DNA of 64,000 nucleotides from Parapedobacter sp042666505 (GCF_042666505.1 NZ_JBHTDN010000003.1:372001-436000); one strand, 5' to 3'. Counted from the stretch's first letter, positions 45,273 through 54,960 are shown. Made by a program: numbers and translations. The notes: a model not told the origin generated them from the sequence alone.

Positions 45273-46817
45273 CTATTTATTCCACCACAACTTGGTTGTG
45301 ATGACGTCGTCGCCCTGATTGGCGAGCGCATCCTGGTAATTGGATTGATTTACACTTTGCTCCTTGGCAGGGTAAAACAACCGCTGCGGTATGCCATCGC
45401 CGAAAATGGGGTCGAAGCGGTAAGTGGTTGTCCCGTTGGAGGTAGTGCGCTGCCAAATGATATCATTGGGCTTCACCAGAAAGGTGGGATAACCGGTCCG
45501 TCTGATTTCAGACCAAGCTTCCAACCCTTGCGTGAACAGGGCGAAGTATTTTTGGGTAAGTACGGTTTCGCGGCTTGCAGGTGGCAGACTGGCGGCGTAA
45601 GCTTCGGCATCAGCGGTTGCAATGCCCCATTTTTCAAGTGAGGCCTGCACGCCGCTCCGGTATTCTGCATCACGCCAGTTGTTGTGTTCGGCGATGAGGA
45701 AGGCCACCTCCGCATATTCCTGCAACGTTTCGCCGAAATCCGCTGCATTTACGACCGTTCCCGGCAAGCTGATGTCCGTAGGTCCGTTGATGCCCGCAGC
45801 TTCCAACGGAAGCCCATAGGGCTGACCGACGTATTGATCGTCTTTGTTGGGTAAGGCATAAACACCCAATCGGGGATCTTCACTATGAAAGGGACCCAGT
45901 TCACCTTTCAGGGCATTTACCAATACATGTGATATCGCGAAATCTTTCCGGTTGGCGGTGACTGTCGCACGGTAAAGCGGCGCTTCATTGGGGGCATTGG
46001 CGGCATAACGGAAAACCGCATTGTGCGCATTGGAGGTGAATACGCCCTGTTCAATGGCTGCTTCAATATGCTGGATTGCCAAATCAGGGTTTTTTGTCCG
46101 AATGCGGGTGGCTAGCCTTAAGCGCAGCGAGTTGGCAAACCGGGCCCACAATTCGTTGTTACCTTTGTAAATGATATCGGAGTTGCCGAAGGTATTCAGG
46201 CCCTTGTATTTCCACAACGTATCGGCAGCTTGACGGAGTTCATTGAGCAGGTCTTCATAGATTTTCTGCTGCGAAGCATATTTGGGTGTATAGTTGTCGG
46301 GATCCTGTTGCAACGCCTCGAAATCCGGATCACTGTTTCCGTAGGATTCATAAGGGATGTCGCCAAACACATCCGTGAGCGAGTGGAACGTAAAGGCTTT
46401 CAGTACCCGGCTGATTGCAATCTGATTCGCATTCATTCCGGCGGTTCCAGCGGATGCGATTGCTTTCGTGTCTTCATCCGTATTGAGCTTAATTACCTTG
46501 TTGAGGTTATTGAGGGCTTTGTATGCATCGGCCCAATAAGCATCTGCGTAGCTCCTAGGGATGTCATAGCGCGACTGGTCTGTGTAGATATTCTGGCTGT
46601 AATATTGCGCGAAAAGCTGGGTTCCCCTTAACGAAAAATTCTCGTTCCGGATGTTGTCCACCAGTTGTTTCTGAGCAGCCAGAATAATGCTCGGTGTGGG
46701 CACATTTGCCGGTCGGTTTGGATCCGTATTAATTTTTTCAAACTCGCGGTCGCTGCATGCGCCCAAAGCGAGCACAACTGCAGCGGTAAAAAGGATATTC
46801 TTGATTATTATCTTCAT
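45273..46817 (-). CDS. SusD-like surface lipoprotein (SusD-like_2 type)
   Basis: 514 residues; lipobox LALGAC followed by SDREFEKINTDPNRPANVP, where DPNRP just after the cysteine is the usual mark of the SusD-like_2 branch. It encodes the partner of the SusC 19 nt upstream in the transcript. No enzyme gene accompanies this pair, so the substrate cannot be guessed from its own operon; it lies between the MurNAc locus and the deformylase/sulfur-like region. Confidence 0.88.
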   Translation of the reverse strand: MKIIIKNILFTAAVVLALGACSDREFEKINTDPNRPANVPTPSIILAAQKQLVDNIRNENFSLRGTQLFAQYYSQNIYTDQSRYDIPRSYADAYWADAYKALNNLNKVIKLNTDEDTKAIASAGTAGMNANQIAISRVLKAFTFHSLTDVFGDIPYESYGNSDPDFEALQQDPDNYTPKYASQQKIYEDLLNELRQAADTLWKYKGLNTFGNSDIIYKGNNELWARFANSLRLRLATRIRTKNPDLAIQHIEAAIEQGVFTSNAHNAVFRYAANAPNEAPLYRATVTANRKDFAISHVLVNALKGELGPFHSEDPRLGVYALPNKDDQYVGQPYGLPLEAAGINGPTDISLPGTVVNAADFGETLQEYAEVAFLIAEHNNWRDAEYRSGVQASLEKWGIATADAEAYAASLPPASRETVLTQKYFALFTQGLEAWSEIRRTGYPTFLVKPNDIIWQRTTSNGTTTYRFDPIFGDGIPQRLFYPAKEQSVNQSNYQDALANQGDDVITTKLWWNK

Positions 46818-46836
46818 GATAATAGGATTTATCGGG

Positions 46837-49800
46837 TTAAAAATTTACGGTAACATTCAGTCCATAGGTAGCGGGTATCGGAATATTACCGCCTTCTATG
46901 CCTTGCACGTTTCCGCCAGTGTTCGTAAACTCAGGGTCGATGTATTTGCTTTTCGTATAGATGTTCCAGAGGTTCCTGCCGTAAAGAGAAACATCAAGCC
47001 CAGATATACCGATGTTGTTTTTGATGTTGAACTGATAGCCAAGCGTTACCTCTCTTAGTTTGAAAAATGTTGCATCGAAGATGCTGAACGTGGTCGGGCC
47101 GTTGTATTCATTGCGAGCCCAATCCTGTGCGGATATCCGCGTATCATTCGGCCGGATATTGGAAGTGGTATAGGTGCCGTCCGGATGGAAAACCACGTCC
47201 GCTTTCACGCCATCGACGATAACTCCATTCTCGCGTATGCCGTTTGCTGCGGTGCGGTCAAGAATGCCGGAATACATTCCCACTTTGTAGGTTTGTGAAA
47301 AGAAGCTCCCGCCCACGCGGCCATCGATGAGAAAGCCAAACGTCAGATTTTTGAACCGGAATTGGTTCTGAAATCCGACGAGGTAGTCGGGCAGCACACT
47401 GCCTAGTGGAACCAATTGGCTTGTTTTCAGGTAAGTGCCATCTTCCTGCACTACCCGCTGCCCGTCAGGGGTATATACAAAATCAAAACCCAGCAGTTGC
47501 CCGTACGGTTGCCCTTCGCGTGCCACAAGTGTCACCAAGGTGTTGCTCAATTCAAGCGTGTTTACGCCTTCGTCGAGCTTATCTACCCGGTTTCGGTTCT
47601 TTGACCAATTGATCGTGCTGTTCCATTCAAACGCATCGTTCTTGACGGGTGTGCCGGTGAGCGTCACCTCGACGCCCCGGTTGGTTACCCTGCCAGCGTT
47701 CAATATTTTGGCATCGTAACCGAACGCTGCGGACACGGGTACCGGCAGAATCTGGTTTTTGCTGATGTTGTCGTAGTAGGTCGCATCCACACCCAACCGG
47801 TTGTTGAAAAACACAAGGTTTGCCCCAACTTCCCACGAGCTGGTGATTTCAGGTTTAAGCAACGCATTATTCAGTATTTCGGGTAGGCTGTAGTTGGGCG
47901 TTCCGTTAAAGGCGGGAAAGGCTTCAAAAACCTGCCGCAGTTGATAGGGGTCCGTATCGTTCCCCACCTGCGCCCATCCGGCACGTACTTTTCCGAATGT
48001 AAGAAACGAAAGGTCTTGCAGAGCAGCGAGTTCGCTGAAGACAAAGCTTCCGGTTATAGAGGGGTACAGAAAAGAGTTGTCAGTGGTAGGCAGCGTCGAT
48101 GACCAGTCGTTGCGAATGGTTCCGTCTAAGTAAAGCAAGTCGTTCCATCCGGCCGAGAAGCTGCCGAAGAGTGAATACACCCGTTTGTGGTAAAACCCAT
48201 TATTGTTAATTACGGCGGGCGCATTTTTCAAATGGTAATATAACGGTACAATCAATCCGCCCTGAGTGAGTCCATCGGTAATGCGCCGTTGTTGGTCGCG
48301 GATGTTTCCGCCCAAATTACCCGACAGCGAGAATTGCGTCCACTGCTTGTTTGCCGAAGCAATGAACTCATAGTTATATTCGTTGAAATGATTGCTGTAT
48401 TCCTGGTACTGCGACTGCGATCGTGAATAGACGGCGATGCGGTCCTGAAACTGATGGGCATACACGTCGCCGTGTACGCGGCCCGAAAGGTCCAGCCAAT
48501 CCGTAGCCTGGAGGGTAAGCCCGATATTGCCATAAAGCCGGTCGCGTTTTTCTTCGAGGTAGCTTTCATAGGCCGACCAATAGGGATTGTCGATGAACCG
48601 TGTGGCCTCCGCTGCGGGCGTGTCCTCGTATCCCGTACGGTTCCATGCCCGAGGTGTGCCATCCGGCCTTTTGTAGTCTGCAAGCCGCTTGTAGTCGACT
48701 TGTACCCCGCCCCACTGGAAGGCTTCGAGGATGATGTTGCGGTTCGAGGCACCCGCCCAAGGCCGGCCCAGCGTATTGTTGTGTGTGTAATTGAGGTTGC
48801 TGGACACCTTCAACCGGCCGAACTGTGTCGATCCGGCGAAATTCAGCGTGTTTCTGCCCAAGCTGGAGTTTGGAACCGTGCCCCTGACATTGCGATTGGT
48901 ATACGACAATCGGTAGGCCGTATTGCCCGAAGAGCCGGAAATGGCGAGGTTGTTGGTATTGGAGATGCCGGTACGGAAGAAGTACGAGACGTCGTGTTCG
49001 GGATACACCCAAGGCTGTGGGTTCAGGTAGTCGGCCGGATATTCCGGATCCAGGTTATACCAGTGTAGCACCGGTGTCCCGTCTAGCTTGGGCCCCCAGC
49101 TTTCGTCTGCCGCATAATCGACTAAGTTGTACTGCTGGCCGTTGATCGTAGCGGTGCTGAATGACGTGGAATAGCCCTGTCCGTATAGGTTCTGACGCTT
49201 AGGCAACCTGACAATGTTTTCCAATTCGATCCCCGTGTTCAGCGTGATGTTAAACTTATCCTGTCCCTCGCCCTTTTTCGTGGTAATAAGAATGACGCCA
49301 TTGGCTGCACGTGAGCCGTAAAGTGCAGCCGCCGAAGGACCTTTAAGTACGGAAATATTGGCAATATCATCGGGATTGAGATCCTGGATAAGGTTGCCGA
49401 AGTCTTTGCCTGCACTACCGTTGATCATGGACGAGCTGTTCAGGTCTGCGTTGTCAATCGGTGTTCCATCGATGATGTAGAGCGGCTGGTTGTTGCCACT
49501 TATGGAATTGATACCCCGAAGCAAAACGCGCGTGGAGCCACCGATATTACCACCGGAAGGGATAATTTGAAGCCCGGCAACCTTGCCGGATATGGCGCCG
49601 AGTGCATTAGCCGGCCGGGTCGACAGTTCTTGGGCATTGACATCCTGCACGGCATAGCCCAATGCCTTTTTCGCTCTCGAAACACCAAAAGCCGTCACGA
49701 CCACCTCGTCGAGACTTTCGCTGCTGCTGGTAAGTTCGACAGTCAGCGGACCGGAAGGCTCACCCACAGCGATTTCCTTTGGGGTGAATCCGATAAAAGA

Positions 49801-50031
49801 AAAGATCAAAATATCGGTAGAAGATACATCCCGGAGGACGAAGGTGCCTTGTTGATCCGTTTGGGATGAAATCGGTTTTCCTTTCACCGTTATGGATACA
49901 CCCGTCAGGGGCAATTGGGATTGGGCGTCGATGACGCGGCCGGTAATATCGGTTTGCTGGCCGAACGCAATCAGGGGTGTCAGCAAATAAACGAGGTATA
50001 TATAGATACCCACACACGTTGTCTTGTTCAT
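46837..50031 (-). CDS. SusC/RagA-family TonB-dependent outer-membrane transporter
   Basis: 1064 residues. Signal peptide (about 1-25, cleavage near IAFGQ), carboxypeptidase-D-like domain (about 27-112, DITGRVIDAQSQLPLTGVSI), DEVVVTAFGVSRAKKALGYA, plug with LLRGINSISGNNQ and IIDGTPIDN, barrel to the C-terminal GLNVTVNF. Closest in style to the SusC at 7494 (both use VVTAFG instead of VVVGYG). Divergent from the deformylase gene; the 215-nt region between them contains a 19-bp palindrome and a minus-strand TATTTTTG (-7 type) at 50203-50210, so both genes might be controlled from one site. Confidence 0.92.
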   Translation of the reverse strand: MNKTTCVGIYIYLVYLLTPLIAFGQQTDITGRVIDAQSQLPLTGVSITVKGKPISSQTDQQGTFVLRDVSSTDILIFSFIGFTPKEIAVGEPSGPLTVELTSSSESLDEVVVTAFGVSRAKKALGYAVQDVNAQELSTRPANALGAISGKVAGLQIIPSGGNIGGSTRVLLRGINSISGNNQPLYIIDGTPIDNADLNSSSMINGSAGKDFGNLIQDLNPDDIANISVLKGPSAAALYGSRAANGVILITTKKGEGQDKFNITLNTGIELENIVRLPKRQNLYGQGYSTSFSTATINGQQYNLVDYAADESWGPKLDGTPVLHWYNLDPEYPADYLNPQPWVYPEHDVSYFFRTGISNTNNLAISGSSGNTAYRLSYTNRNVRGTVPNSSLGRNTLNFAGSTQFGRLKVSSNLNYTHNNTLGRPWAGASNRNIILEAFQWGGVQVDYKRLADYKRPDGTPRAWNRTGYEDTPAAEATRFIDNPYWSAYESYLEEKRDRLYGNIGLTLQATDWLDLSGRVHGDVYAHQFQDRIAVYSRSQSQYQEYSNHFNEYNYEFIASANKQWTQFSLSGNLGGNIRDQQRRITDGLTQGGLIVPLYYHLKNAPAVINNNGFYHKRVYSLFGSFSAGWNDLLYLDGTIRNDWSSTLPTTDNSFLYPSITGSFVFSELAALQDLSFLTFGKVRAGWAQVGNDTDPYQLRQVFEAFPAFNGTPNYSLPEILNNALLKPEITSSWEVGANLVFFNNRLGVDATYYDNISKNQILPVPVSAAFGYDAKILNAGRVTNRGVEVTLTGTPVKNDAFEWNSTINWSKNRNRVDKLDEGVNTLELSNTLVTLVAREGQPYGQLLGFDFVYTPDGQRVVQEDGTYLKTSQLVPLGSVLPDYLVGFQNQFRFKNLTFGFLIDGRVGGSFFSQTYKVGMYSGILDRTAANGIRENGVIVDGVKADVVFHPDGTYTTSNIRPNDTRISAQDWARNEYNGPTTFSIFDATFFKLREVTLGYQFNIKNNIGISGLDVSLYGRNLWNIYTKSKYIDPEFTNTGGNVQGIEGGNIPIPATYGLNVTVNF

Positions 50032-50184
50032 GGAAATGCGAGTTGAAATGAATATAAAAAATAAATAGTAGAAGCAGGGCCGCAGAAATCAGCAGCGCAT
50101 TCGCATTCGATGCGAAAGGGGGCAAATGGAGAAATTGTGTTTTGCGGAGGAAAAACTTCGTGTAAAGAACGTAACCATATTAAT

Positions 50185-50203
50185 GTCTATTAAATTAGTA
50201 GAC
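50185..50203. promoter_or_regulatory. 19-bp palindromic operator, copy A
   Basis: GTCTATTAAATTAGTAGAC, arms of 9 nt with one mismatch around a central A. It stands 10 nt before the -7 element of the deformylase gene and touches a minus-strand -7-like element. Two related copies occur at 51569 and 62954, each overlapping a -7 element. Probably the binding site of a dimeric repressor, not identified here. Confidence 0.5.
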
Positions 50204-50213
50204 AAAAATAGAT

Positions 50214-50221
50214 TATATTTG
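50214..50221 (+). promoter_or_regulatory. -7 promoter element of the deformylase gene
   Basis: TATATTTG is a full match to the Bacteroidota -7 consensus TAnnTTTG, 25 nt before the start codon at 50247, allowing a leader of roughly 20 nt. Confidence 0.5.
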
Positions 50222-50246
50222 TGAACTATTCAATTCTTTTCAAGAT

Positions 50247-51494
50247 ATGACGAAAAAAGTACAATTCATTTCAAGGTTACTCCTAAGTGCGTCTGCTTTT
50301 TGTTGCTTTATGGTGTCGGCCAAAGGTCAGTATAACGTAGATAGTGTCCGGTCATCCCGCCAGTTGAAACTGGAAAGGCTGGCGAAGGATCCCGGGGCAC
50401 CGCTAGCAATGGAAGACATCCAGCATATCCACTATTACGATCCGGACAGTACCTTTCGGGTTCGTGCGCAGATTGAACGGTTGTATAATGAAGTCGCTTT
50501 CCGCATGCCCACCTCCGATGGGACCAGCAAGGAATATGTGCGGTACGCGAAGGTCCGGTTCAGTTTGCGTGGTGTACCCAGTGAACTGACCGTGTACCGA
50601 AGTGCAGACCTTTTTGTCAACCCGATTTACCGGGATCATCTTTTCCTGCCATTCACCGATCCGACGAACGGTAACGAGACCTATGGTGGGGGGAGATATA
50701 TCGATCTTTCAGTGAATGACATCCAAAACGGTGGCGTTGTGATCGACTTCAACAATGCTTACAATCCCTACTGCGCGTACGCCAGTGGTTATCGCTGCCC
50801 TTTTCCTCCAGCCGAAAACCATTTAATGACCGCGATTCTCGCGGGAGAAAAAAACTATACGGGACCGATAAAAGAACGGCCGAAGCCCAAGGTACCGCCT
50901 AAACCGCTTACGGATATAGAGCAAGACCTTATCCGTTCCGGAGATACGGCACAACGGCTACGGGTTATCCAAGATACCGTGCCGGATGAGCTTCGTATGC
51001 TGAAGAAAACATCTGAAGACGTTGATCCCAGGGACGAATGGTTGCCACTATTGGCAAAACGAATGTACCTTGCTGTAACGGACACGTCGCATCCCGGAGT
51101 TGGGATAGCTGCCCCGCAGATTGGCATTAACCGGAACGTTATTTGGGTACAGCGGTTTGACAAGGCAGGAGAACCGCTAGAATTATACCTAAATCCCAAA
51201 ATTACCTGGCGGTCCAAATTGCTGCGCAAAGGGCTGGAAGGGTGCCTGTCCATCGCCGACACCACGGGGCAGGTGCTCCGGAATTATACGGTACACCTCA
51301 GTTACCAGGATGCCCAAGGGAACCATCGCGAGGAACTGGTGGAAGGATTTACCGCGGTGATCTTCCAGCATGAGATCGACCATCTGCTGGGAATCCTCTT
51401 CACCGACCGACTAGCCGAACAGGAATCGGGTACGTATCACCGCATCAACGACGAAGTCGAATGGTACCTGGAGGAGCGCGTTAAGCGGCCGTAG
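50247..51494 (+). CDS. Exported DUF1684 + peptide deformylase fusion
   Basis: 415 residues. An N-terminal signal peptide (about 1-28, ending AKGQ) is followed by a DUF1684 domain (about 60-205: YYDPDSTFRV, LPFTDPTNGNETYGGGRY, NNAYNPYCAYASGYRCP) and a peptide deformylase domain (about 235-410). All three deformylase motifs are intact: GVGIAAPQ 284-291, EGCLS 331-335 (metal ligand C333) and HEIDH 375-379. Normal deformylases are about 165-190 residues, cytoplasmic and act on nascent formyl-Met chains; a version with an export signal cannot do that, so it likely acts on formylated peptides or another amide outside the cytoplasm. Single-gene unit under operator copy A. Confidence 0.85.
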   Translation: MTKKVQFISRLLLSASAFCCFMVSAKGQYNVDSVRSSRQLKLERLAKDPGAPLAMEDIQHIHYYDPDSTFRVRAQIERLYNEVAFRMPTSDGTSKEYVRYAKVRFSLRGVPSELTVYRSADLFVNPIYRDHLFLPFTDPTNGNETYGGGRYIDLSVNDIQNGGVVIDFNNAYNPYCAYASGYRCPFPPAENHLMTAILAGEKNYTGPIKERPKPKVPPKPLTDIEQDLIRSGDTAQRLRVIQDTVPDELRMLKKTSEDVDPRDEWLPLLAKRMYLAVTDTSHPGVGIAAPQIGINRNVIWVQRFDKAGEPLELYLNPKITWRSKLLRKGLEGCLSIADTTGQVLRNYTVHLSYQDAQGNHREELVEGFTAVIFQHEIDHLLGILFTDRLAEQESGTYHRINDEVEWYLEERVKRP

Positions 51495-51568
51495 GATTGG
51501 CTCGTTAGCCTTTGGACCCTTTTGCGTAAGTTTTGTTCGCTAACTGCGCATAATTTATACGTTTTATA

Positions 51569-51592
51569 GTCTACTAATATGGTATACATTTG
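51569..51592 (+). promoter_or_regulatory. 19-bp palindromic operator copy B overlapping a -7 element
   Basis: GTCTACTAATATGGTATAC (51569-51587) resembles copies A and C; arms match with three mismatches. Its last three bases begin TACATTTG (51585-51592), a full match to TAnnTTTG. The start codon of the SusC gene is 350 nt downstream, so the transcript would carry a long leader. Confidence 0.5.
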
Positions 51593-51638
51593 TTTGGTTG
51601 CTATAGTGACCCTATTTGGTAATTAGCTATTAAAAAAA

Positions 51639-51770
51639 ATGTATTCCAACAGACTTCATTCACCAAGAGCTGCCCAAGACATGCGGTACCTCGTTTCGTC
51701 GTATTGCGGACAACTTAAAACGACTCTACAAGCTGGATCGGGTAACGGTTCCATGTATATGTGTGGCTAA
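51639..51770 (+). CDS. Putative 43-residue leader peptide ending in Met-Cys
   Basis: ATG 51639 to TAA 51768-51770 in the SusC leader, beginning about 46 nt after the -7 element. The product starts MYSNRLHSPRAAQDMRYLVS and ends GSGNGSMYMCG, with Cys at 23 and 42 and Met at 39 and 41. The last codons and the stop lie within a hairpin, as in attenuation leaders. No signal peptide, no domain. Support is positional; it could be an ORF by chance, although its length and the arrangement with promoter and hairpin are unusual. Confidence 0.35.
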   Translation: MYSNRLHSPRAAQDMRYLVSSYCGQLKTTLQAGSGNGSMYMCG

Positions 51771-51781
51771 GGCCATCACAT
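51759..51781 (+). promoter_or_regulatory. Hairpin over the stop codon of the leader ORF
   Basis: ATGTGTGGC (51759-51767) pairs with GCCA-T-CACAT (51772-51781 with T51776 bulged), giving nine base pairs and a TAAG loop that contains the TAA of the leader ORF. The Met and Cys codons (ATG TGT) form part of the left arm, so a ribosome paused there would open the hairpin. No T-run follows directly. Confidence 0.35.
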
Positions 51782-51942
51782 CCCAGCCTTGTTTACCGTG
51801 TGCCTTGTCGCTTGGCTGAACGGTAACTCATCGATTTTCGTCATTCATTTTTTATGTCGACCCCCCTTTGCGGTTTCGGTTTTGCCGACCGGGCCGGCCG
51901 ATATGGCCGTAGCCGTGGCTAGACAAGATTCACAACATAATC

Positions 51943-54900
51943 ATGATTAAAATAATACATAGTATTCTGTTATTGACGCTGTTATTTGCATTTTTCCGGT
52001 TTTCTCATGCGCAAGAAACGATGCCACTGATCAACTCGACGTTGGATGGCGAAGTGGTAGATGCCGCGACAAAAGAGCCGCTTACGGGAGCAACGTTGCA
52101 ACTGGAAGGTGTGACCCACAGCACCAAAACAGATGGTCGGGGGCGATTCCGATTTGTTACCGGTCAGAAATTTCCCTATACGATCATCGTCTCTTATTTA
52201 GGCTACCAGACACGGAGTATCGTGGCTACAGGAAGTCCCATCACCATCGAACTGGAACCCGACGCCACGGGATTGGATGAGGTGGTGGTTGTCGGGTATG
52301 GCGAACAGCGTAAGTCCAACCTCATCGGAGCCATTGCCAAAGTAAATCCGGCAACCGTAAAGGCCATTCCGGAAGCGAGTTTCGATACCCAAATACAGGG
52401 TAACGTGGCGGGTGTACAAATAAACGGCGGCACGGGTATTCCCGGGTCGAATACGTTTATCCGTGTACGCGGTGCGACATCCATCAATTCCAGCAACGAT
52501 CCGTTGTATATCGTCGATGGTATCTTTGTAAACAATGCATCCCTGCAAAGTGTGGCGGCCGACAGGAGCACCTCGCCGCTTGCGGATCTCAGTCCGGAAG
52601 ACATCGAGACCATCGAGGTGCTGAAGGATGCCGCGGCCATCTCGATCTATGGGTCGCGGGGCGCAAACGGGGTAATTATCGTGACCACCAAGCGGGGTAA
52701 GTTCGAGCAGCAACCCACCGTCGCGGTCAATACATCGCAGGGTTGGGGTTGGGCTCCCAAGCAATGGGAATTGACTACCGGCCCGCAGCACGCGTTGCTG
52801 GTTGAAGAATACCGGGCCAACGAGGGGCTTGCGCCGGTGTTTACGGCGAATACGCGAGGACTTCCCGAAGACCAGCCGACCTACGACCGGCAGGCGATCC
52901 TCAATCAGACCGCCCGTTATCAGAACTATGCTGTTTCCCTGACCGGCGGGAGTGAACATACCAGCTATTACCTCAGCGCTACCCATGCAGACCAAGAGGG
53001 GATCTGGAAAACCATGGGTTTCAACCGGACGGGCTTCAAGGTGAATCTAGACCAGAAAATCACAGATCGGATACGGGTGGGAACCACCAATACCTTATCC
53101 CGGTCCATCCGGAATATCGGTCGGGCCGTGGGCAGCGGTGGCACGGGTGCGCTTTATCAGGCATCGGTAGATATTCCGACGTATCTGCCCATTTTCGACG
53201 AGGAGGGAGTGCCGCTGCGATGGGTAAATTTCGATAACATCTATTCGTTAACCACGGAAACGGATAATACTGCGGTGAGCAATCATTACATCGGCAATAT
53301 CTACGGTGAGGCTGAGATTTTGCCATCCTTGAAGTTCCGTAGCTCATTCAGTCTGGATTACAACAGCTACGACGAGAATGAATATTGGAATACCAATCTG
53401 CTGCGGGGCATTGCCAATAACGGCGAAGCGATCCACAGTTATACCACGTCCAATTACTGGGTCAATGAACAAACACTGTCTTACCAAACGTCGGTTGCTG
53501 CCGATCATCACATCGGGATCCTCATCGGCAATCACATCGAAGGCACGTTGGTGACCAATACCTATGCCGCGGGAACAAATTTTCCCAACAACTCCTATAC
53601 GCTCATTTCGGCAGCTGCAAATCAAACGGTCGAAGAAAGCTGGCGAAAAAATGCGCTGGTGTCATTTTTCTCACGGGTGGAGTACAATTTCCGGGGCAGG
53701 TACTTGTTGGAGGCAACGCTCCGGGCCGACGGTTCGTCGAAATTTGCTGCGGGAAATCGGTGGGGGTATTTTCCTGCCGTTGGCGCGGCCTGGCGGCTTT
53801 CGGACGAACCTTTCCTAGCCCATACGGGGGTGACCAACCTGAAGTTGCGGGCCAGCTACGGGGTGGCCGGTAACCAGAATGGTATCGGTGATTTCGCGTA
53901 TCGGGGCCTGTGGGGCGCGGGTGAAGGGTATCCGGACAAGGGTGCAGCTGAGCTTCCGGGTACCGCGCCACTGCAATTGGCTAATCCCGATCTGAGGTGG
54001 GAAAAAACCAGCCAGTTAAACCTTGGCGTGGATTTTGGCATCTGGAACAATCGGCTGATTGTGGAAGCCAACTATTACCGGAAGTATACAACCGATGCAT
54101 TGCTTCAGATATCCGTACCCAATTACATCGGATTCACATCCTATCTGTCCAATTATGGGGAAATCAGCAACCGGGGATTTGAATTGACCCTGAATTCGGA
54201 GAATATCCAAAAGAAAAACTTCACGTGGTCAACCGCTTTCAATATTGCGCAAAACAAGAATAAAATCGAAGTGCTGCCCAGTCCGATGTCGTTTGAAGAC
54301 CGTTCTTTCCTCCGGATCGAGCAAGGTGTGCCGCTGTATTCGTATTGGCTTTATCATTTTCTGGGTGTGGATAGCCAAACCGGTGATATGCTACTCGAGG
54401 ACGTCAATGGCGATGGCCAGATCACGCCGGCCGATCGGAAGGTGGTTGGCGATGCGTGGCCGAAATTTTTCGGGGGGTTGTCCAATAACCTAAGGTATCG
54501 CCACGTTGACCTGAATATTCAATTCACGTACTCGTTCGGTAATCGACTTTGGAACCACAATCGGATGCTTGGCGAACAAGGTGGAAGACTGGATGCGAAC
54601 CGCGTAATTTTTGCCAGCCAGTTGAATCGATGGCAGCAACCGGGGGATGTGACTGATGTACCTCGCCTCACGCTGGAAAACTACAGTCGCCAGGAAGTAA
54701 GCCGTTTTTTTGAGGATGCGTCATTCATTCGTCTGCGCACACTGTCGGTGGGTTATACGTTCCCGGTTAAAAACAGCCATGTTTTTGACCGGCTAAGGCT
54801 TTACGTCGTGGGTACCAATCTGTGGATTTGGACGCCTTATTCCGGAGCAGACCCCGAAACACGCATCGAACGGGGAGAAAGCCAGAATATCCAAGGTTAT

Positions 54901-54960
54901 GATTTTGCCTCGCCACCGACTCCACGCTCGGTACAGTTCGGTATTAACGTCACGCTTTAA
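51943..54960 (+). CDS. SusC/RagA-family TonB-dependent outer-membrane transporter
   Basis: 1005 residues. Signal peptide (about 1-24, ending FSHAQ), carboxypeptidase-D-like domain (about 30-112, LDGEVVDAATKEPLTGATLQ), DEVVVVGYGEQRKSNLIGAI, plug with FIRVRGATSINSSNDP and IVDGIFVNN, barrel to GINVTL. Its first 110 residues are closely similar to those of the receptor at 63056, although the plugs and barrels belong to different receptor types. First structural gene after the palindrome-controlled promoter; SusD follows 11 nt downstream. Confidence 0.92.
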   Translation: MIKIIHSILLLTLLFAFFRFSHAQETMPLINSTLDGEVVDAATKEPLTGATLQLEGVTHSTKTDGRGRFRFVTGQKFPYTIIVSYLGYQTRSIVATGSPITIELEPDATGLDEVVVVGYGEQRKSNLIGAIAKVNPATVKAIPEASFDTQIQGNVAGVQINGGTGIPGSNTFIRVRGATSINSSNDPLYIVDGIFVNNASLQSVAADRSTSPLADLSPEDIETIEVLKDAAAISIYGSRGANGVIIVTTKRGKFEQQPTVAVNTSQGWGWAPKQWELTTGPQHALLVEEYRANEGLAPVFTANTRGLPEDQPTYDRQAILNQTARYQNYAVSLTGGSEHTSYYLSATHADQEGIWKTMGFNRTGFKVNLDQKITDRIRVGTTNTLSRSIRNIGRAVGSGGTGALYQASVDIPTYLPIFDEEGVPLRWVNFDNIYSLTTETDNTAVSNHYIGNIYGEAEILPSLKFRSSFSLDYNSYDENEYWNTNLLRGIANNGEAIHSYTTSNYWVNEQTLSYQTSVAADHHIGILIGNHIEGTLVTNTYAAGTNFPNNSYTLISAAANQTVEESWRKNALVSFFSRVEYNFRGRYLLEATLRADGSSKFAAGNRWGYFPAVGAAWRLSDEPFLAHTGVTNLKLRASYGVAGNQNGIGDFAYRGLWGAGEGYPDKGAAELPGTAPLQLANPDLRWEKTSQLNLGVDFGIWNNRLIVEANYYRKYTTDALLQISVPNYIGFTSYLSNYGEISNRGFELTLNSENIQKKNFTWSTAFNIAQNKNKIEVLPSPMSFEDRSFLRIEQGVPLYSYWLYHFLGVDSQTGDMLLEDVNGDGQITPADRKVVGDAWPKFFGGLSNNLRYRHVDLNIQFTYSFGNRLWNHNRMLGEQGGRLDANRVIFASQLNRWQQPGDVTDVPRLTLENYSRQEVSRFFEDASFIRLRTLSVGYTFPVKNSHVFDRLRLYVVGTNLWIWTPYSGADPETRIERGESQNIQGYDFASPPTPRSVQFGINVTL

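Larger units (their letters stand above)
51495..51942. other. 448-nt intergenic/leader region before SusC
   Basis: Contains operator copy B with promoter (51569-51592), a 43-codon leader ORF (51639-51770), a hairpin over its stop (51759-51781) and about 160 nt of further leader that is GC-rich near 51880-51920. No other gene was seen. Confidence 0.6.

Noticed and set aside
51593..51942. Known riboswitch in the long SusC leader
   Set aside because: I could not recognise a conserved riboswitch core; only the small ORF and the hairpin could be described. A covariance-model search would be needed to exclude it.
52198..52995. 265-codon minus-strand frame inside the SusC gene at 51943
   Set aside because: Shadow of the plug and N-domain coding sequence; no motif.
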